Positions 11,888-24,233 of a stretch of 64,000 nucleotides of DNA are shown piece after piece. Where the stretch lies: positions 3,224,001-3,288,000 of the forward strand of contig CM065653.1 in assembly GCA_033220425.1 (NCBI GenBank). The letters are read 5' to 3'. Position 1 is the first letter of the stretch. Every line of letters starts with the position of its first letter. Below the pieces are notes generated by a model. That model did no database searches, was not told where the DNA came from, and was given only the letters and a program-made list of their open reading frames with translations. The position numbers were made by a program, and so were the translations under genes. Source of the DNA: Lepraria neglecta. Its lineage: Eukaryota; Ascomycota; Lecanoromycetes; Lecanorales; Stereocaulaceae.

Positions 11888-13142
11888 ACGGTATCCTGAG
11901 GAACCTTTCTACAAACTCGTACAATCCAAGAATAATAGCGACAGACGGTCCAGAGATATACGATCAGGCGGCCATACAGAGACGTGACACCCCTCCCTTC
12001 AAGACAAGTATGTACTCATTCAGCAGATTGTGGCTGCTCCCTGCAGTATTAGATCCTTGCGAATATCAGCGTAATTTTGGCAGCCTCAACTAGCACACTC
12101 CAATCCGGCTCTGCTACCCTCAACTCATGCAAGTTTACGTCAAGCCGCGCCGCAACTTCTGGCCTGCGATGTGGCAAGGTGTTGTCTGCAAAGTCATTGA
12201 TGCCGAACCAGCTGTCCAAAAAATTCTTTGTCACCAGGCTCGAGCCCTTCAATATCTCTCCATAGGGAGAATGTTTTTCTGGGGTTATCCTTATCAAAAC
12301 CCTGGTCGAGCCCCTCAGTATGTTGAATCGAGGATAGAGTATAAGTTTCACGCGAATAGCGAAAGGAGAATTCGAACGGTCGGAAGGAACGTGCAGGAAA
12401 AGAGTTGGGCCTTAGAGAGGAGCTGGAGAAATTCTGGGATAGTTATAATTAGCCCTGAAGCTCTGAGAATATCGAGCGGTGAAGTGTATTTAGCCTAGCA
12501 TTCCTCTCAAAGAGAAGTATCGGGAAGTTCTTACGCGCCAGCGATTAAGTGTGCCCGTGATTCAGCATCGACGTATTTGGTGACAGTGTGACTCTAGATG
12601 CACATTCGCGCTGCTCTAGTCGCAGACTTTGCATTCTGGCAGGAGTTTTATCCGGTTCACCGCCCCTTTTATGGACTGAAAAAACATCATTACATAACTA
12701 CTGTCATTGGATGGCTTGAGAGCAGCTTTTTCGTAGTCCGTTTCACGTGTGAGAGAAAAGGTCGTTACATAGAGTCAATGAGAGCTTTGAGCCGGTTCAT
12801 ATCTGATACCAACGTCTCCCACTCTCACAGTCAGAACAACACCTATGAAAACAAGAAGAACACAAATCTCCGCGCCCTCCCTCTTTCTTACAGTGGCAGC
12901 ACCGAGATCTGAAAAGTGTACGAGAGTGCCTGTGTGTCGATTTGAGCCATCGCCCTGCTGTTACTGAGCTTGCTTGTCCAAAATTAAGATAACCTCCCAC
13001 ATTACCAGCCGGCAAAGAGTCTTCTGCACAGTCAACTTTGGATATGCTCTCCCTCAAAACCGCAGCAGGGTAGAGACGGCCTTTCCCAGGGTCCATAGAA
13101 GGGGGGCATCAACTTCTCCTACGTTCTCCAAAAGTTCATTCG
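11888..13142. other. intergenic with unassigned coding-like fragments
   Basis: On the minus strand about 12060-12270 reads smoothly (for example FLDSWFGINDFADNTLPHRR), but no start, splice partner or family was recognised. The rest shows no gene. Confidence 0.35.
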
Positions 13143-13364
13143 GTGCCGCAGAGTCGATATCGATATGAACTTCCTTCCATTCCGCAAGAGAGTCGACATG
13201 AGCTTCTTCCAGATTTGCAGAGGAGTCGGTTGCTTAATGACGACGACCAGGCCCTCTTTTTACGGTTCATGCGCAGGACGTTACACCGGATACCGGACGA
13301 GAGGCCCGTTGCGGAGGAGCTGGCTTTCGACGACTTCTTGATGCAACCACAGGTGGCCTCGTGA
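13143..13364 (+). pseudogene. C-terminal relic of an SRPK-type protein kinase
   Basis: A short open frame ends with LLNDDDQALFLRFMRRTLHR, then IPDERPVAEELAFDDFLMQP and a stop. This matches the last helices of SRPK-type kinases, where an Arg after a Pro-acidic pair and the following A-E-L helix close the C-lobe. No N-lobe, catalytic loop or activation segment is found upstream on this strand, so it is probably the remaining end of a lost kinase gene. It points toward the intact kinase on the opposite strand (13995-15382), but the tails differ, so it is not a recent copy of it. Confidence 0.5.
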
Positions 13365-13616
13365 AGCACATTAGATGGGACCTATACGATCGAAGCGCTC
13401 AGCCAAGAGTCTCGAACGTCACTGACCGAAGATTCTAACACAACTAGTCACCTTCGGAGGTCTGAGATTTCCTCAGATGAGCCTTCGGTGGACTACAGGC
13501 CCCCAATCAAGCGTTCTCATTGGCAAGCGCAGTCATAGTAGCCTGTATTAGAAGAGGCCAATGTAAAATGACAAGCCTATCTATCTATACATGGACATCA
13601 TTAATATTCTAAAGCT

Positions 13617-13860
13617 TCATCCCGATAATATTTCAGCTGCGGTATCAGGTCCCCTTCTTGTTCTTTTTGGAGGCCGTTTGCGTTGATGTATCCGGAATGA
13701 TCGGTTGTAAGTCACCGCGGCTCGACTCACTGTCTTGTTCTCCTGCTGCCAAGATTTGGTTTCCAAATTGCTGCGAAAGTCCAGAGTGCTCCGATAATTG
13801 TCGCTCAGATTGTTGAGAGCGTTCGAGATTGAAGTCAGGCGGCAGCTCGTCAATAACGGA
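13617..13860 (-). other. coding-like polar tail, unknown gene remnant
   Basis: One minus-strand frame reads through IRSVIDELPPDFNLERSQQ, then a Gln/Ser-rich stretch and ends TASKKNKKGT before a stop at about 13649. It lies just downstream of the kinase stop and could be the last exon of a longer kinase isoform or a separate small gene. A diverged, AT-shifted copy lies at 17636-18055. No family is recognised. Confidence 0.3.
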
Positions 13861-13994
13861 CCGGATCTTCTTGAGGAGAGTAAGCGAATGGCTGTAAACC
13901 CCCTACTGTGAAATTGTATGTCGTCCATCTCTCCTTGCCATTGAACGCTAGTACTCTTCCATCACTATCCTTTGGCCTGTTGGTAATCAGATTC

Positions 13995-16544
<2,550 letters not shown>

Positions 16545-17092
16545 ATGTCCAGAACAACCACCGTCAAATGGCAGACAGGATGTAGTGCACATTTCAGAGC
16601 TCAATGCGAGGCTTCTTTCACCGCGTGGATCAACCTTCATCCTACGCACAATGTCCAAGTTGGTGGCAGAAACAACTGGACACAGACAGCTATAACGTTC
16701 GATGAAGCTCTTGTTCTGTAAGTAATTCTCTTCATAGCACCAGTACCGCATGCTTATAAGACTGGAATAGCAATGGCCTTCATGGTACGACTAGTCAATG
16801 GGATCATAACGAAGTCGAGCACGTCACTGTGCGTCTGTCAACCCCCACATTGAGGGCAGCGAACTCATGGTATACCCTCCACTGGCGCCCAGGAGGGGGC
16901 TCAGTGGTTCTCCAGCAACCAGATGACGAGGCGTCCAATATTACAAGAAGGGATAGGGCAAAGGCTAAGAAGCAGAGGAGAAGAGAGAGAAAGCAGGCAA
17001 AGAAGGAACAGCAGAAGGACGAAGACAAGAAAGATAAAGATGGCAACACCGGTGGAACTCCGGTCTCCACGAGGTCAGGACGCGTCAACTAG
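16545..17092 (+). CDS. hypothetical protein with lysine-rich coiled tail
   Basis: Two exons (16545-16717 and 16771-17092) with a 53-nt intron give 164 residues. The first two thirds have a regular pattern of aromatic and beta-prone residues (TVKWQTGCSAHFRAQC, TLHWRPGGGSVVLQQ), and the last 45 residues are a charged Lys/Arg/Gln/Glu-rich helix, probably a coiled coil or nuclear-targeting tail. No signal peptide or membrane helix. The family is not recognised. Good splice signals and a continuous frame across the junction support a real gene. Confidence 0.6.
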
Positions 17093-17635
17093 GCGGCTTT
17101 GAATGAACGATACGATTGTTGCAGCAGTGGCCCGCGAAATGGCAGGTTGTCTCACATCTAGCCTCACAGATAATAAGTTCTCTCCCAATCGCATCCCATC
17201 GGGCAGAGATTATGAAAAGCTGCTTCAAGGCGTAGTGAATTCGAGCGTCCTGTATGATGATAAGAATGAAGTCCACGATACAGAATTTAATCCTTAACTG
17301 CGAGGGACCGAAAATGGACATTTGCATAGACCAGGGAAGGAGATCGGAGCCAAAACGGGCTCCGAGGGAGGAGCCAAGAACAGACACCACGGACAAAGAC
17401 ACCAAACCCAGCGCTAAACACCCTGCTACCTCTAATACACCCGCCCAACACCCACCTCTTACCCTACAGAAGGTTGGAAAGCGCACGGCTGCTACGGCTC
17501 TTGCAAAGCCATAGCAGGAATGTTGTACGGCCTGATATGGTTGTTGGTGCCGGAAGGCATATCCAAGCCTTTACTTGAGTTGTCTTATGCGGTGGTTCTT
17601 CATACCGACAGTCTTCCAGTTCCAGTATCAGACCT
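17093..17635. other. intergenic, nothing recognised
   Basis: Open frames on both strands here are Pro/Thr/Lys-rich without family signatures; they are not called as genes. Confidence 0.4.
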
Positions 17636-18055
17636 TACCCTTCATCTTCTTTTTGGAAGCTGGCTTCTCCGGTTGCGTTGACGCGTACGGGGTAATTGGC
17701 TATAAATCAACATGACTTGACTGACTTGACTGACTGCCTGGTTCCTGCTCTAAGGCTTGATTTTTAAATTGCTGCGAGAGTCTAGAGGCCTCCGATATTT
17801 ATAGCTTAGATTGCTAAGGGAGCGCGAAATCTTACTCAGGACGCAAGTTATCAATAGTAGAACAAATTGTTTCGAAGTAAAATATTATCTATTTATTACA
17901 GACGTTCTTTATTAAAGTATATATAGTCTACTTCTCTAGACCCCTTCGCTCTATAAAATTATATTTGCGAATTAGATAGCGCTAAAACGTAGTCTTATCA
18001 CCGTCGATTATAGGATAATACTCCTAAATTCTTACCAACCGTTCCTGGGACACTG
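17636..18055 (-). repeat. AT-shifted relic copy of the 13.6-14.0 kb sequence
   Basis: Segments such as TTCTTTTTGGA, GTTGCGTTGACG, AAATTGCTGCGA, GAG-GC-CTCCGAT and AAGTTATCAATA repeat the order seen at 13650-13860, with many C-to-T and G-to-A differences. The copy then runs into very AT-rich sequence (17870-17960) with ATAGCGCTA and ATTCCTAAA-like matches to 13940-14010. It looks like a duplicated piece of the kinase 3' region mutated by RIP or a similar process. Its frame is full of stops. Confidence 0.5.
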
Positions 18056-18620
18056 CAACGAGACAAATCCGGTAGACCTCTTTCGTTCGAATGAGGCAAG
18101 CATAGAATAAATTATAGATAGTACTGATAAGAAGTAAGGACAACCTAATGTATCAGGAGTCTTCTCATTACGCACGAATTTATGAGCTTGCGAGAACTCA
18201 AGGTAGCAATTGGTTGTCCATTTGACCTGGGCCCTTTACCATAGATGTGTAAGGTGAGATTCGCAAAGTAAGCGACTGGCTAATAACGGCAGGTCGAAAC
18301 GAACCGAAACAGTAGGTAGGTACGCAGTGGGGCTTGGCGCGAAACGACAACGCGGAAAGATGCGCCAAGACTGATGACAAAGCCATGCGCCATTGGCTGG
18401 ACAGTTATCTCGGTTGCTCAGATGATTTTTGATACGAGAATAGCATATGCAAATGACGAGGGCCATCATCAGATCAGAGTCCTGGAGGGGGTACATGATC
18501 ACGATCATGATATTGTTCAAAATGTAGACCTTCGCATGTCCAGGCTGCTTATTGCTGGCCTGAGCATTTTCTTGTATCTTGTTTATTTTTTCAGCTTGCC
18601 GTTCTGGAACCTCAAACATC
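18056..18620. other. intergenic, upstream of the MFS gene
   Basis: Presumed promoter of the transporter. No gene, repeat or RNA recognised. Confidence 0.45.
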
Positions 18621-20469
18621 ATGTCTCACGATACTCCTCACCGCAAGCCATCCGTCAATCGACAAGTCTTCTTACTCGGCGCCCTTCTCAACTTGGGCTA
18701 CCTGGCCGCGTGCATCCACAAAAGCTCCCGGGTTTACCTCTTCCAACAGGCACAGTGCCTTGCATACTACAAGGTTCATGACCCGACGAAAATCGACTCT
18801 CAGTACCGCGTGAAAGAGGTACTGTGCAAACTGGACGATATTCAGTCTCCGCTCTCCATTATAGACGGCATAGATTCGTTTCTGCAATTCCTGCCTGGTA
18901 ATTCGTCTACCTTTCTTCCTCGCCTCCATTCTTCTTACGTCTCTAAATGCCGAGAAGGCGGTTTTTCATTATCAATGTTTTTGCCAAGAGTCCATGTGCT
19001 GACGTCTGCCCCATTTTATGACCTCAGCACTTCTCGTCCTTGCTACCTTCAAGGAACTCCTGCCAGTTGTAGGCCTACGGCATCTCATCATGTTGAGCAT
19101 GATATGTTCTGGCCTAGGCGTGCTCTTCTCTACAGTCGTTTGTGCGTTCATAATCCCCTCTAAATATCGAATTTGCCAGCCGCGCCTTCCTTACCAGAAG
19201 TACAGTCTGGCTTCATCAACCATGGGCAACCCACGTCGCCCTTCTATCGTTCATTTACGACGTGATTGGTGGCGGTGAAATGACTCGAGTGGCAATGATT
19301 AATACATGCATTGCCGGCATTTCACCTCCAGATGAATTGTAGGTAAACTTCATTAATCATTCATATATTGGAACACTTCGTTGGAGTCCGAGCGAATGCT
19401 GATAATTTCTAGAACTAAGTTCTATAATTATATCAGCGGATTTTGGCTTCTATCCGCCGTTGGCGGTTCAGCGATCGGTTCCCTACTTCTAAGCGACCAT
19501 GTCTGGCTTCTCAACATCCTCTCCATTCTCTGCTACGCTCTCACGGCTTGTCTTGCTGCAGCCATTCCAAGCCAATGCGGACGAGATGCCCAAGCCACCG
19601 AAGACTCACAGCCTATACTTCTCGCGTCTGAAGAATCCGTCTCACAAATAACATCTCCCGAAAGACCCGGGCTAACCCATCGAGCAAACATCAAAGTATG
19701 GAACAAATCCCTTAGTCCATCTTTCGATAGGTCCAAGCTAACACTCCATCAGCGTCCCCTCATCGGCATCCTCCTCCACTCATGGCAAGCCTCCTACCAA
19801 TCCATCCTAATCATTTTCCTTCTTCCCAACCCCACCTTCACCGTCATTCTCGTCTTCCTAATCAACGGTCTCGTCATCCGCATCGAGATTCTCCTCCCCC
19901 AATATATATCTCTACTCCTCCAATGGCCTCTCGCAACAGTCAACAGAACCCTCGCACTCAATTCTCTCGTTTCTTCGATTATACTATTCGCACTCCCGAC
20001 GCTCCGCAAGATATACCTCGAGCCACGAATGACAACGCCGCAGATCGACCTCTTCATCACGCAAGGGGCCCTTCTCGCCAACATGATTGGTATGATCGGC
20101 ATTGGCTTTTCAGCTCCTGCGACTTTCTTCGTCTTGGCGCTGTGTATATACACGGCTGGCAGTGGCCTTTACGATTCTTTGACTGCATATGGAACGTTGA
20201 CTTTGCCGCCGGGAGAGAAGGTTTCTGAGTTTTATGTCCGTACTGGACTCATTAACACTCTCGCTGCTTTGGTCGGGGGACCAGTGTGGTCACTTATCTT
20301 CAGTTATGTTTTGAAGAGTGGGTTCTTACCTTTGGGATTGCCATTCTGGCTGTGTGCTGGACTATCTGGGCTAGGAATTATTGCTACTAGAGCTTTGAGG
20401 ACCTGGATGGCTAGTGGTCTCGATGAACGGCGTTATGAACGGGCCGCAAGTGACGAGGTAGGCGAATGA
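18621..20469 (+). CDS. major facilitator superfamily transporter
   Basis: Starts at MSHDTPHRKPSVNRQ; multi-pass membrane protein. Exons read 18621-18897, 19028-19141, about 19180-19338 and 19413-20469. Family-like stretches: the first extramembrane loop RVKEVLCKLDDIQSPLSIID, then FLPALLVLATFKELLPVVG, TKFYNYISGFWLLSAVGGSA after the last intron, and long helices to the C terminus. Fungal MFS proteins with this loop are often annotated as putative drug or metabolite exporters; the substrate is unknown. The join between exons 2 and 3 does not work cleanly: a 38-nt GT-AG intron (19142-19179) has good signals but leaves the frame one base short, so that junction is uncertain or carries an offset. 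Confidence 0.75.
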
Positions 20470-20770
20470 CATATAAGGAGGAAAGGGTGCTTCAACACAG
20501 CTGGTTATGGTGCGGATACAATGTCACGCATTTACAGAACGACTTGCAGGTTCCTTCATCACCTCATGCTATCTTTTCTATGAATAATGCTTGCCAACCT
20601 TAGGTTACCTTCTTGGCTAAAACATATGCGTGCGTTGCCTGAAGTGCTTCACCATTCACGGATTCTTCTGCGGTAGGCAGTGATCAGCCAAGTGCCAAAA
20701 CGACGATTTTCATGCATTTCACAAGCATTCGGGTCAATAGACAGAAAAATGATACTGATCCACGTTGCAT

Positions 20771-21379
20771 TCAATCACTCTTCTTCTCCACTCCCGCCTC
20801 AACAGGAAACCACTCCTCCGGCTCAGGATACTCCCACCCCTCCTCAAAAGTAATCGTCTCAAAACACGTCCCAGTCTCCTCACTCTCAAAAAACAAAAAT
20901 TCATTACTCCCCCTCAAATTCCCACCCTGCACACACTCAAATCCCCGTTCCCTAAACAACCTCACCCGCTCCTCCATCGGCACCCCATTGCAATCATAAG
21001 CAATATGATGCACACCTTCCCCCTTCTGCTCAAGGAATTCCTCGAAGATTGTCGGACCGCTGCCTGGCATTGGTTGGATGACTTCGTAGACGATTCCGCC
21101 GGGGGAGAGTTCTGCGAAACAGAGTTTAATGGTGAAGGCGCTAGGACGGCCGCGGTAGGTTTGGTGTGTTGTGTTGGTAGGAGAGCAGGTGTAGATGCGC
21201 CAGGGGCCGATGCCGAGGGTTGAGAGGCCGGCGAGGGTGCGGTGGTAATCTTTTGTCACCTATCATCGAATTCGATCAATTTGTTCCTCTGACGCTATTA
21301 ATGTTCTGGTTGGGGTTCGTACTATACAGATCTCTATTGGCTTGCCAAGGAAAGAAGGGGTGAGTGCGGATGACGCCAT
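20771..21379 (-). CDS. VOC-fold (glyoxalase/bleomycin-resistance superfamily) protein
   Basis: Two exons, complement of 21323-21379 and 20771-21259, give 181 residues; the 63-nt intron falls between ICI and VTKDYHRTL. The order of strands is that of the vicinal-oxygen-chelate fold: EICIVTKDYHRTLAGLSTLG, ELSPGGIVYEVIQP, then EGVHHIAYDC and TCFETITFEEGW. The final His and Glu residues sit where metal ligands occur in this superfamily. It may be a lactoylglutathione-lyase-like or dioxygenase-like enzyme; no substrate can be named. It converges on the MFS gene with about 300 bp between them. Splice sites are clean and the gene looks intact. Confidence 0.8.
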
Positions 21380-21596
21380 TGCTGTTCCAGATGACTTGTT
21401 TAAAAAGCCTTGACCGATGATTTTCTAATCAAAAGGAAACAATGTACAGCAACATGCGGAGTAGGATCAGCTTCTTAAATAGCGCGCTCGCATGGCTTGG
21501 ACCCTTCAGAGGGTGCTCGTAGGACGGTGAGCTAGTTATGCGCAATGATGTCGGTGGACGTTGACTTGCGTCTCGAAATACTCGACACTAAGGCTA

Positions 21597-21791
21597 GAAG
21601 GGTTCACCCCCTGAGTTGTCAAATCCCCTGAGTTGTCACTCGCCCCGCCCTTGAACAGGGCCTAAAGCTGGTCGTCTGGGGGATGGCAAGCGCCTCAGGA
21701 GATTTCGGATTGAGTCCGTCTCGGGGCTCATTTCGGCTCCCCGGAGGAGCCTCTTCAGGGCCCAACTGACAACTCAGGGGGTGAACCCTTC
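21597..21791. mobile_element. 195-bp non-autonomous Tc1/mariner-type element
   Basis: Flanked by TA on each side (21595-21596, 21792-21793). Ends are inverted repeats beginning GAAGGGTTCACCCCC and continuing TGAGTTGTCA. At the left end the CCCCTGAGTTGTCA unit occurs twice in tandem, at the right end once. There is no coding capacity. The first 14 bases are identical to the ends of the 1.1-kb element at 24234-25323. Confidence 0.85.
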
Positions 21792-21924
21792 TAGTCAGTC
21801 CAAACGCTGAACTGGACACAGATGAATTTCACATCAAAGTTGTGATTCTACATTCAAAATTTCAGCTTATTTACCCGCAACTCCACTTCTCCTTCTCCTT
21901 CTCACGTGTCCAGCCAATGCCCCA

Positions 21925-22947
21925 ATGCCAACCACCCACCCCCAAACGATCGCCCTAGCAGGCGTAGGCGACCTAGGCAAATACATCTGCGAAGAACTCC
22001 TCGCCTCCCCCCACTTCTCCGTCATAGTCCTATCAAGGGGAAAGCAAAAAGAAAAATGGTTCACGGAGCGCCAAATACGGGTGCACACCACAGACTACAC
22101 CGTCCCTTCTCTGCTCTCAATCCTCGAGACCACATCCACCACAACATTAATATCATTCATCAACGACCCCACCCCAGGTACGTAACCACGCACACAGCGT
22201 TATTAACCGCCTGCCAGCAATCCCATTCGTGCAAACGCCTCATCCCCTCCGAATAGCTCGGCGACTGGGAAACCTATCCCGTGAACCAGACTACTATGCC
22301 ACTTCCCGGCAGCCATTTCGGAATACATTGAGAGCGCGAAAAGAGGTCGAGTGGACGCTTTTCAATGTAGGCTGGTTAATGGATTATTTTTTGCCGGCGC
22401 GGAAGACGTGGATGAAGCCGGTTCCAGGGAAGTTTCCTGTGGATTTGGAGGGGTGGAGTGCGCTGTTTAGGGGTTCGGGAGAGGAGGTGCAGAGTTGGAC
22501 TTGTGGGAAGGATGTGGGGAGGGGAGTAGTGGCGTTGTGTGGGGCTGATGAGTGGGTATGTTGGACATTTTTAGATCTTTGTGAAACTTCTTTCTCTTGG
22601 CCCTTTGATGTGTTTGCATGCTGAATTTTTCGAATCTCAAGGAATCGCACACGTACGTAGCCGGCGAATGGAGCACCTTCAACGCCGCTATCAAAGTCTT
22701 AGAAAAGCTCTATGGTCGTCCTATGCCCGTAAGCCATAGATCCTGGGAAGAGATCCAGCACTCGCTTGCGAATTCCCGAGACTTCGAGGCCTTGGAGTTG
22801 GCACAGGTTGAGGAGATGATGGTGATGGGGTATTTGGCTTGTCCGAAGGAGAAGACGTTGAGGCAGCGGGAAAAGTATTTCTCGAACGTGAGATTTATGG
22901 GGTTGGAGGAGTTGTTGAGGTTTGCTGAGGGCGTCGATTTTGTCTGA
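21925..22947 (+). pseudogene. NmrA-like NAD(P)-binding reductase, broken
   Basis: The start MPTTHPQTIALAGVGDLGKY carries the Gly-rich dinucleotide-binding turn of the NmrA/isoflavone-reductase-like family. Later parts are well kept: EVEWTLFNVGWLMDYFLP, then after an 86-nt intron (22556-22641) SHTYVAGEWSTFNAAIKVLE and the C-terminal helices to FAEGVDFV. In between, the conserved block THTALLTACQQS-CKRLIPSE (22183-22252) is out of frame by one base, ends in TAG where the family has Trp or Tyr, and a second offset follows near 22262. A gene finder could skip the block with an apparent intron 22179-22255, but that would delete conserved fold residues. Most likely decayed. Confidence 0.7.
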
Positions 22948-23647
22948 AAGGAAGAACAATGATGGATGGATAGACAGATGGTGGAAGATCATTGAGTCTT
23001 GCAAATCGGGCACCGGCCTTGGTCCTTGATTAAAAACTCTTTCACGGTAAGCTGAATCTCAGGGCTCCATGCTCTCTTATATCTAGCATTACACTGACAC
23101 TGAATTCGTCGTAGTTGTCTTTGAATTCATCACGGGTCTGTGAGAGCTTCAGATGAGTCTTCAGTTCGTTCTTTGAGGCCTTTGGCGTTCTGATATATTC
23201 TAGCAATCTGCCTTCCTGCGTCTCTGGGAATGCGCAAGTGTAATTGCTTTGTTGATACATGGTTTGCTCTCCATGCTTGCAATCGTGCCGCTTTGATAGG
23301 AAGGTCAAGAAAGCATTGCTGTGCCTGGGAGACATGCATCTCTTTGTGGAAATAATTCAGGAAGTCTCTCCAGGCAGCTCGCCCTATTCTTTTCATCTTT
23401 CTTTTTTTACCATTTCCTTCCTTGCCATACCACAACTACATAGACCCTCTCATATCCTCAATATCATCCTCCAAACTTCATCTCCTCCTCCTTCAGCATC
23501 ACTAACATCCAAAATGAAAACATGAGTGAACAATCTAACAATAGCGGTCCACCCACTAACAGCAACTAACCCTCTAGCAATCAATCATCTATCAGCGATC
23601 TAATCTCTAACAGCGATCAGCCCTCTAATAGCAATCGCAACTCTAGC
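22948..23647. other. intergenic, low-complexity Ser/Asn-type repeat near the end
   Basis: Positions 23535-23645 hold short imperfect AGCRATCAR-type repeats that would code for Asn/Ser-rich sequence but include a TAA (from CAA). A minus-strand open frame at 23042-23335 has no family signature and is not called. Confidence 0.4.
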
Positions 23648-23962
23648 ATGGCATTTCCCACCCCTTCATCTCACCTCCCTCCAACAACCCAAATCCGTCT
23701 CCGCATCGAGCTCCTAGGAAACAACAGCCCATTCGTTCTTGACGTTAACCTAGAAGCCGCACATAATGCTTCGCTCAATACCCTCGGCGGCTTCATCAAC
23801 GAACAGCTAGACCATCTTGACGAGCCGTACCGCGTTGATGAGAGTAGCCTGATGGTTGAGTGGGAGGGCGGTGTCTCCGACAACAGCAATGTCATCCCAA
23901 CCCTCGACAGTGTCTGGATTGGACGTGCGAGAGCGGTCGTGCATGGAGGAGCAGATTTGTAG
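23648..23962 (+). CDS. hypothetical protein, small
   Basis: A 104-residue frame beginning MAFPTPSSHLPPTTQ. Its core (IRLRIELLGNNSPFVLDVN, then LMVEWEGG and VWIGRARAVV) alternates hydrophobic and polar residues like a small beta-rich domain. In-frame upstream codons back to an ATG at 23523 are Asn/Ser-rich but interrupted by one TAA. Downstream, another frame (about 24001-24219) encodes a Lys/Glu-rich tail that could be a second exon, but no splice junction of the right phase was found. No family recognised; low confidence that it is expressed. Confidence 0.35.
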   Translation: MAFPTPSSHLPPTTQIRLRIELLGNNSPFVLDVNLEAAHNASLNTLGGFINEQLDHLDEPYRVDESSLMVEWEGGVSDNSNVIPTLDSVWIGRARAVVHGGADL

Positions 23963-24233
23963 CGCAAGACGAATGTGGAACTGGCGCACATGGAAAATCG
24001 CCAGAGTCGATGAAGTGGAAGGGAAAAGAAAAGGCGGAGCCTGGGAAGGAAGATGGCAAGAAAGATACGCCCAAAGCACCTGCGCCGACGAGCGAGGGAA
24101 GCACCGCAAAAGTAGACGAAAAGGCGGGGCCTAGCGAGGAAGATGACGAGCAAGTCACACTTGAAGCATCTGCGCAGACGAAAAAGGTGGTTCAGTCTGC
24201 GCCGGGGCAGTGGGAATAAGTAATTCGCACCTA

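Noticed and set aside
11568-11987. Open frame crossing the first MITE copy
   Set aside because: The flanks have no coding character and the target duplication shows a simple insertion into intergenic DNA.
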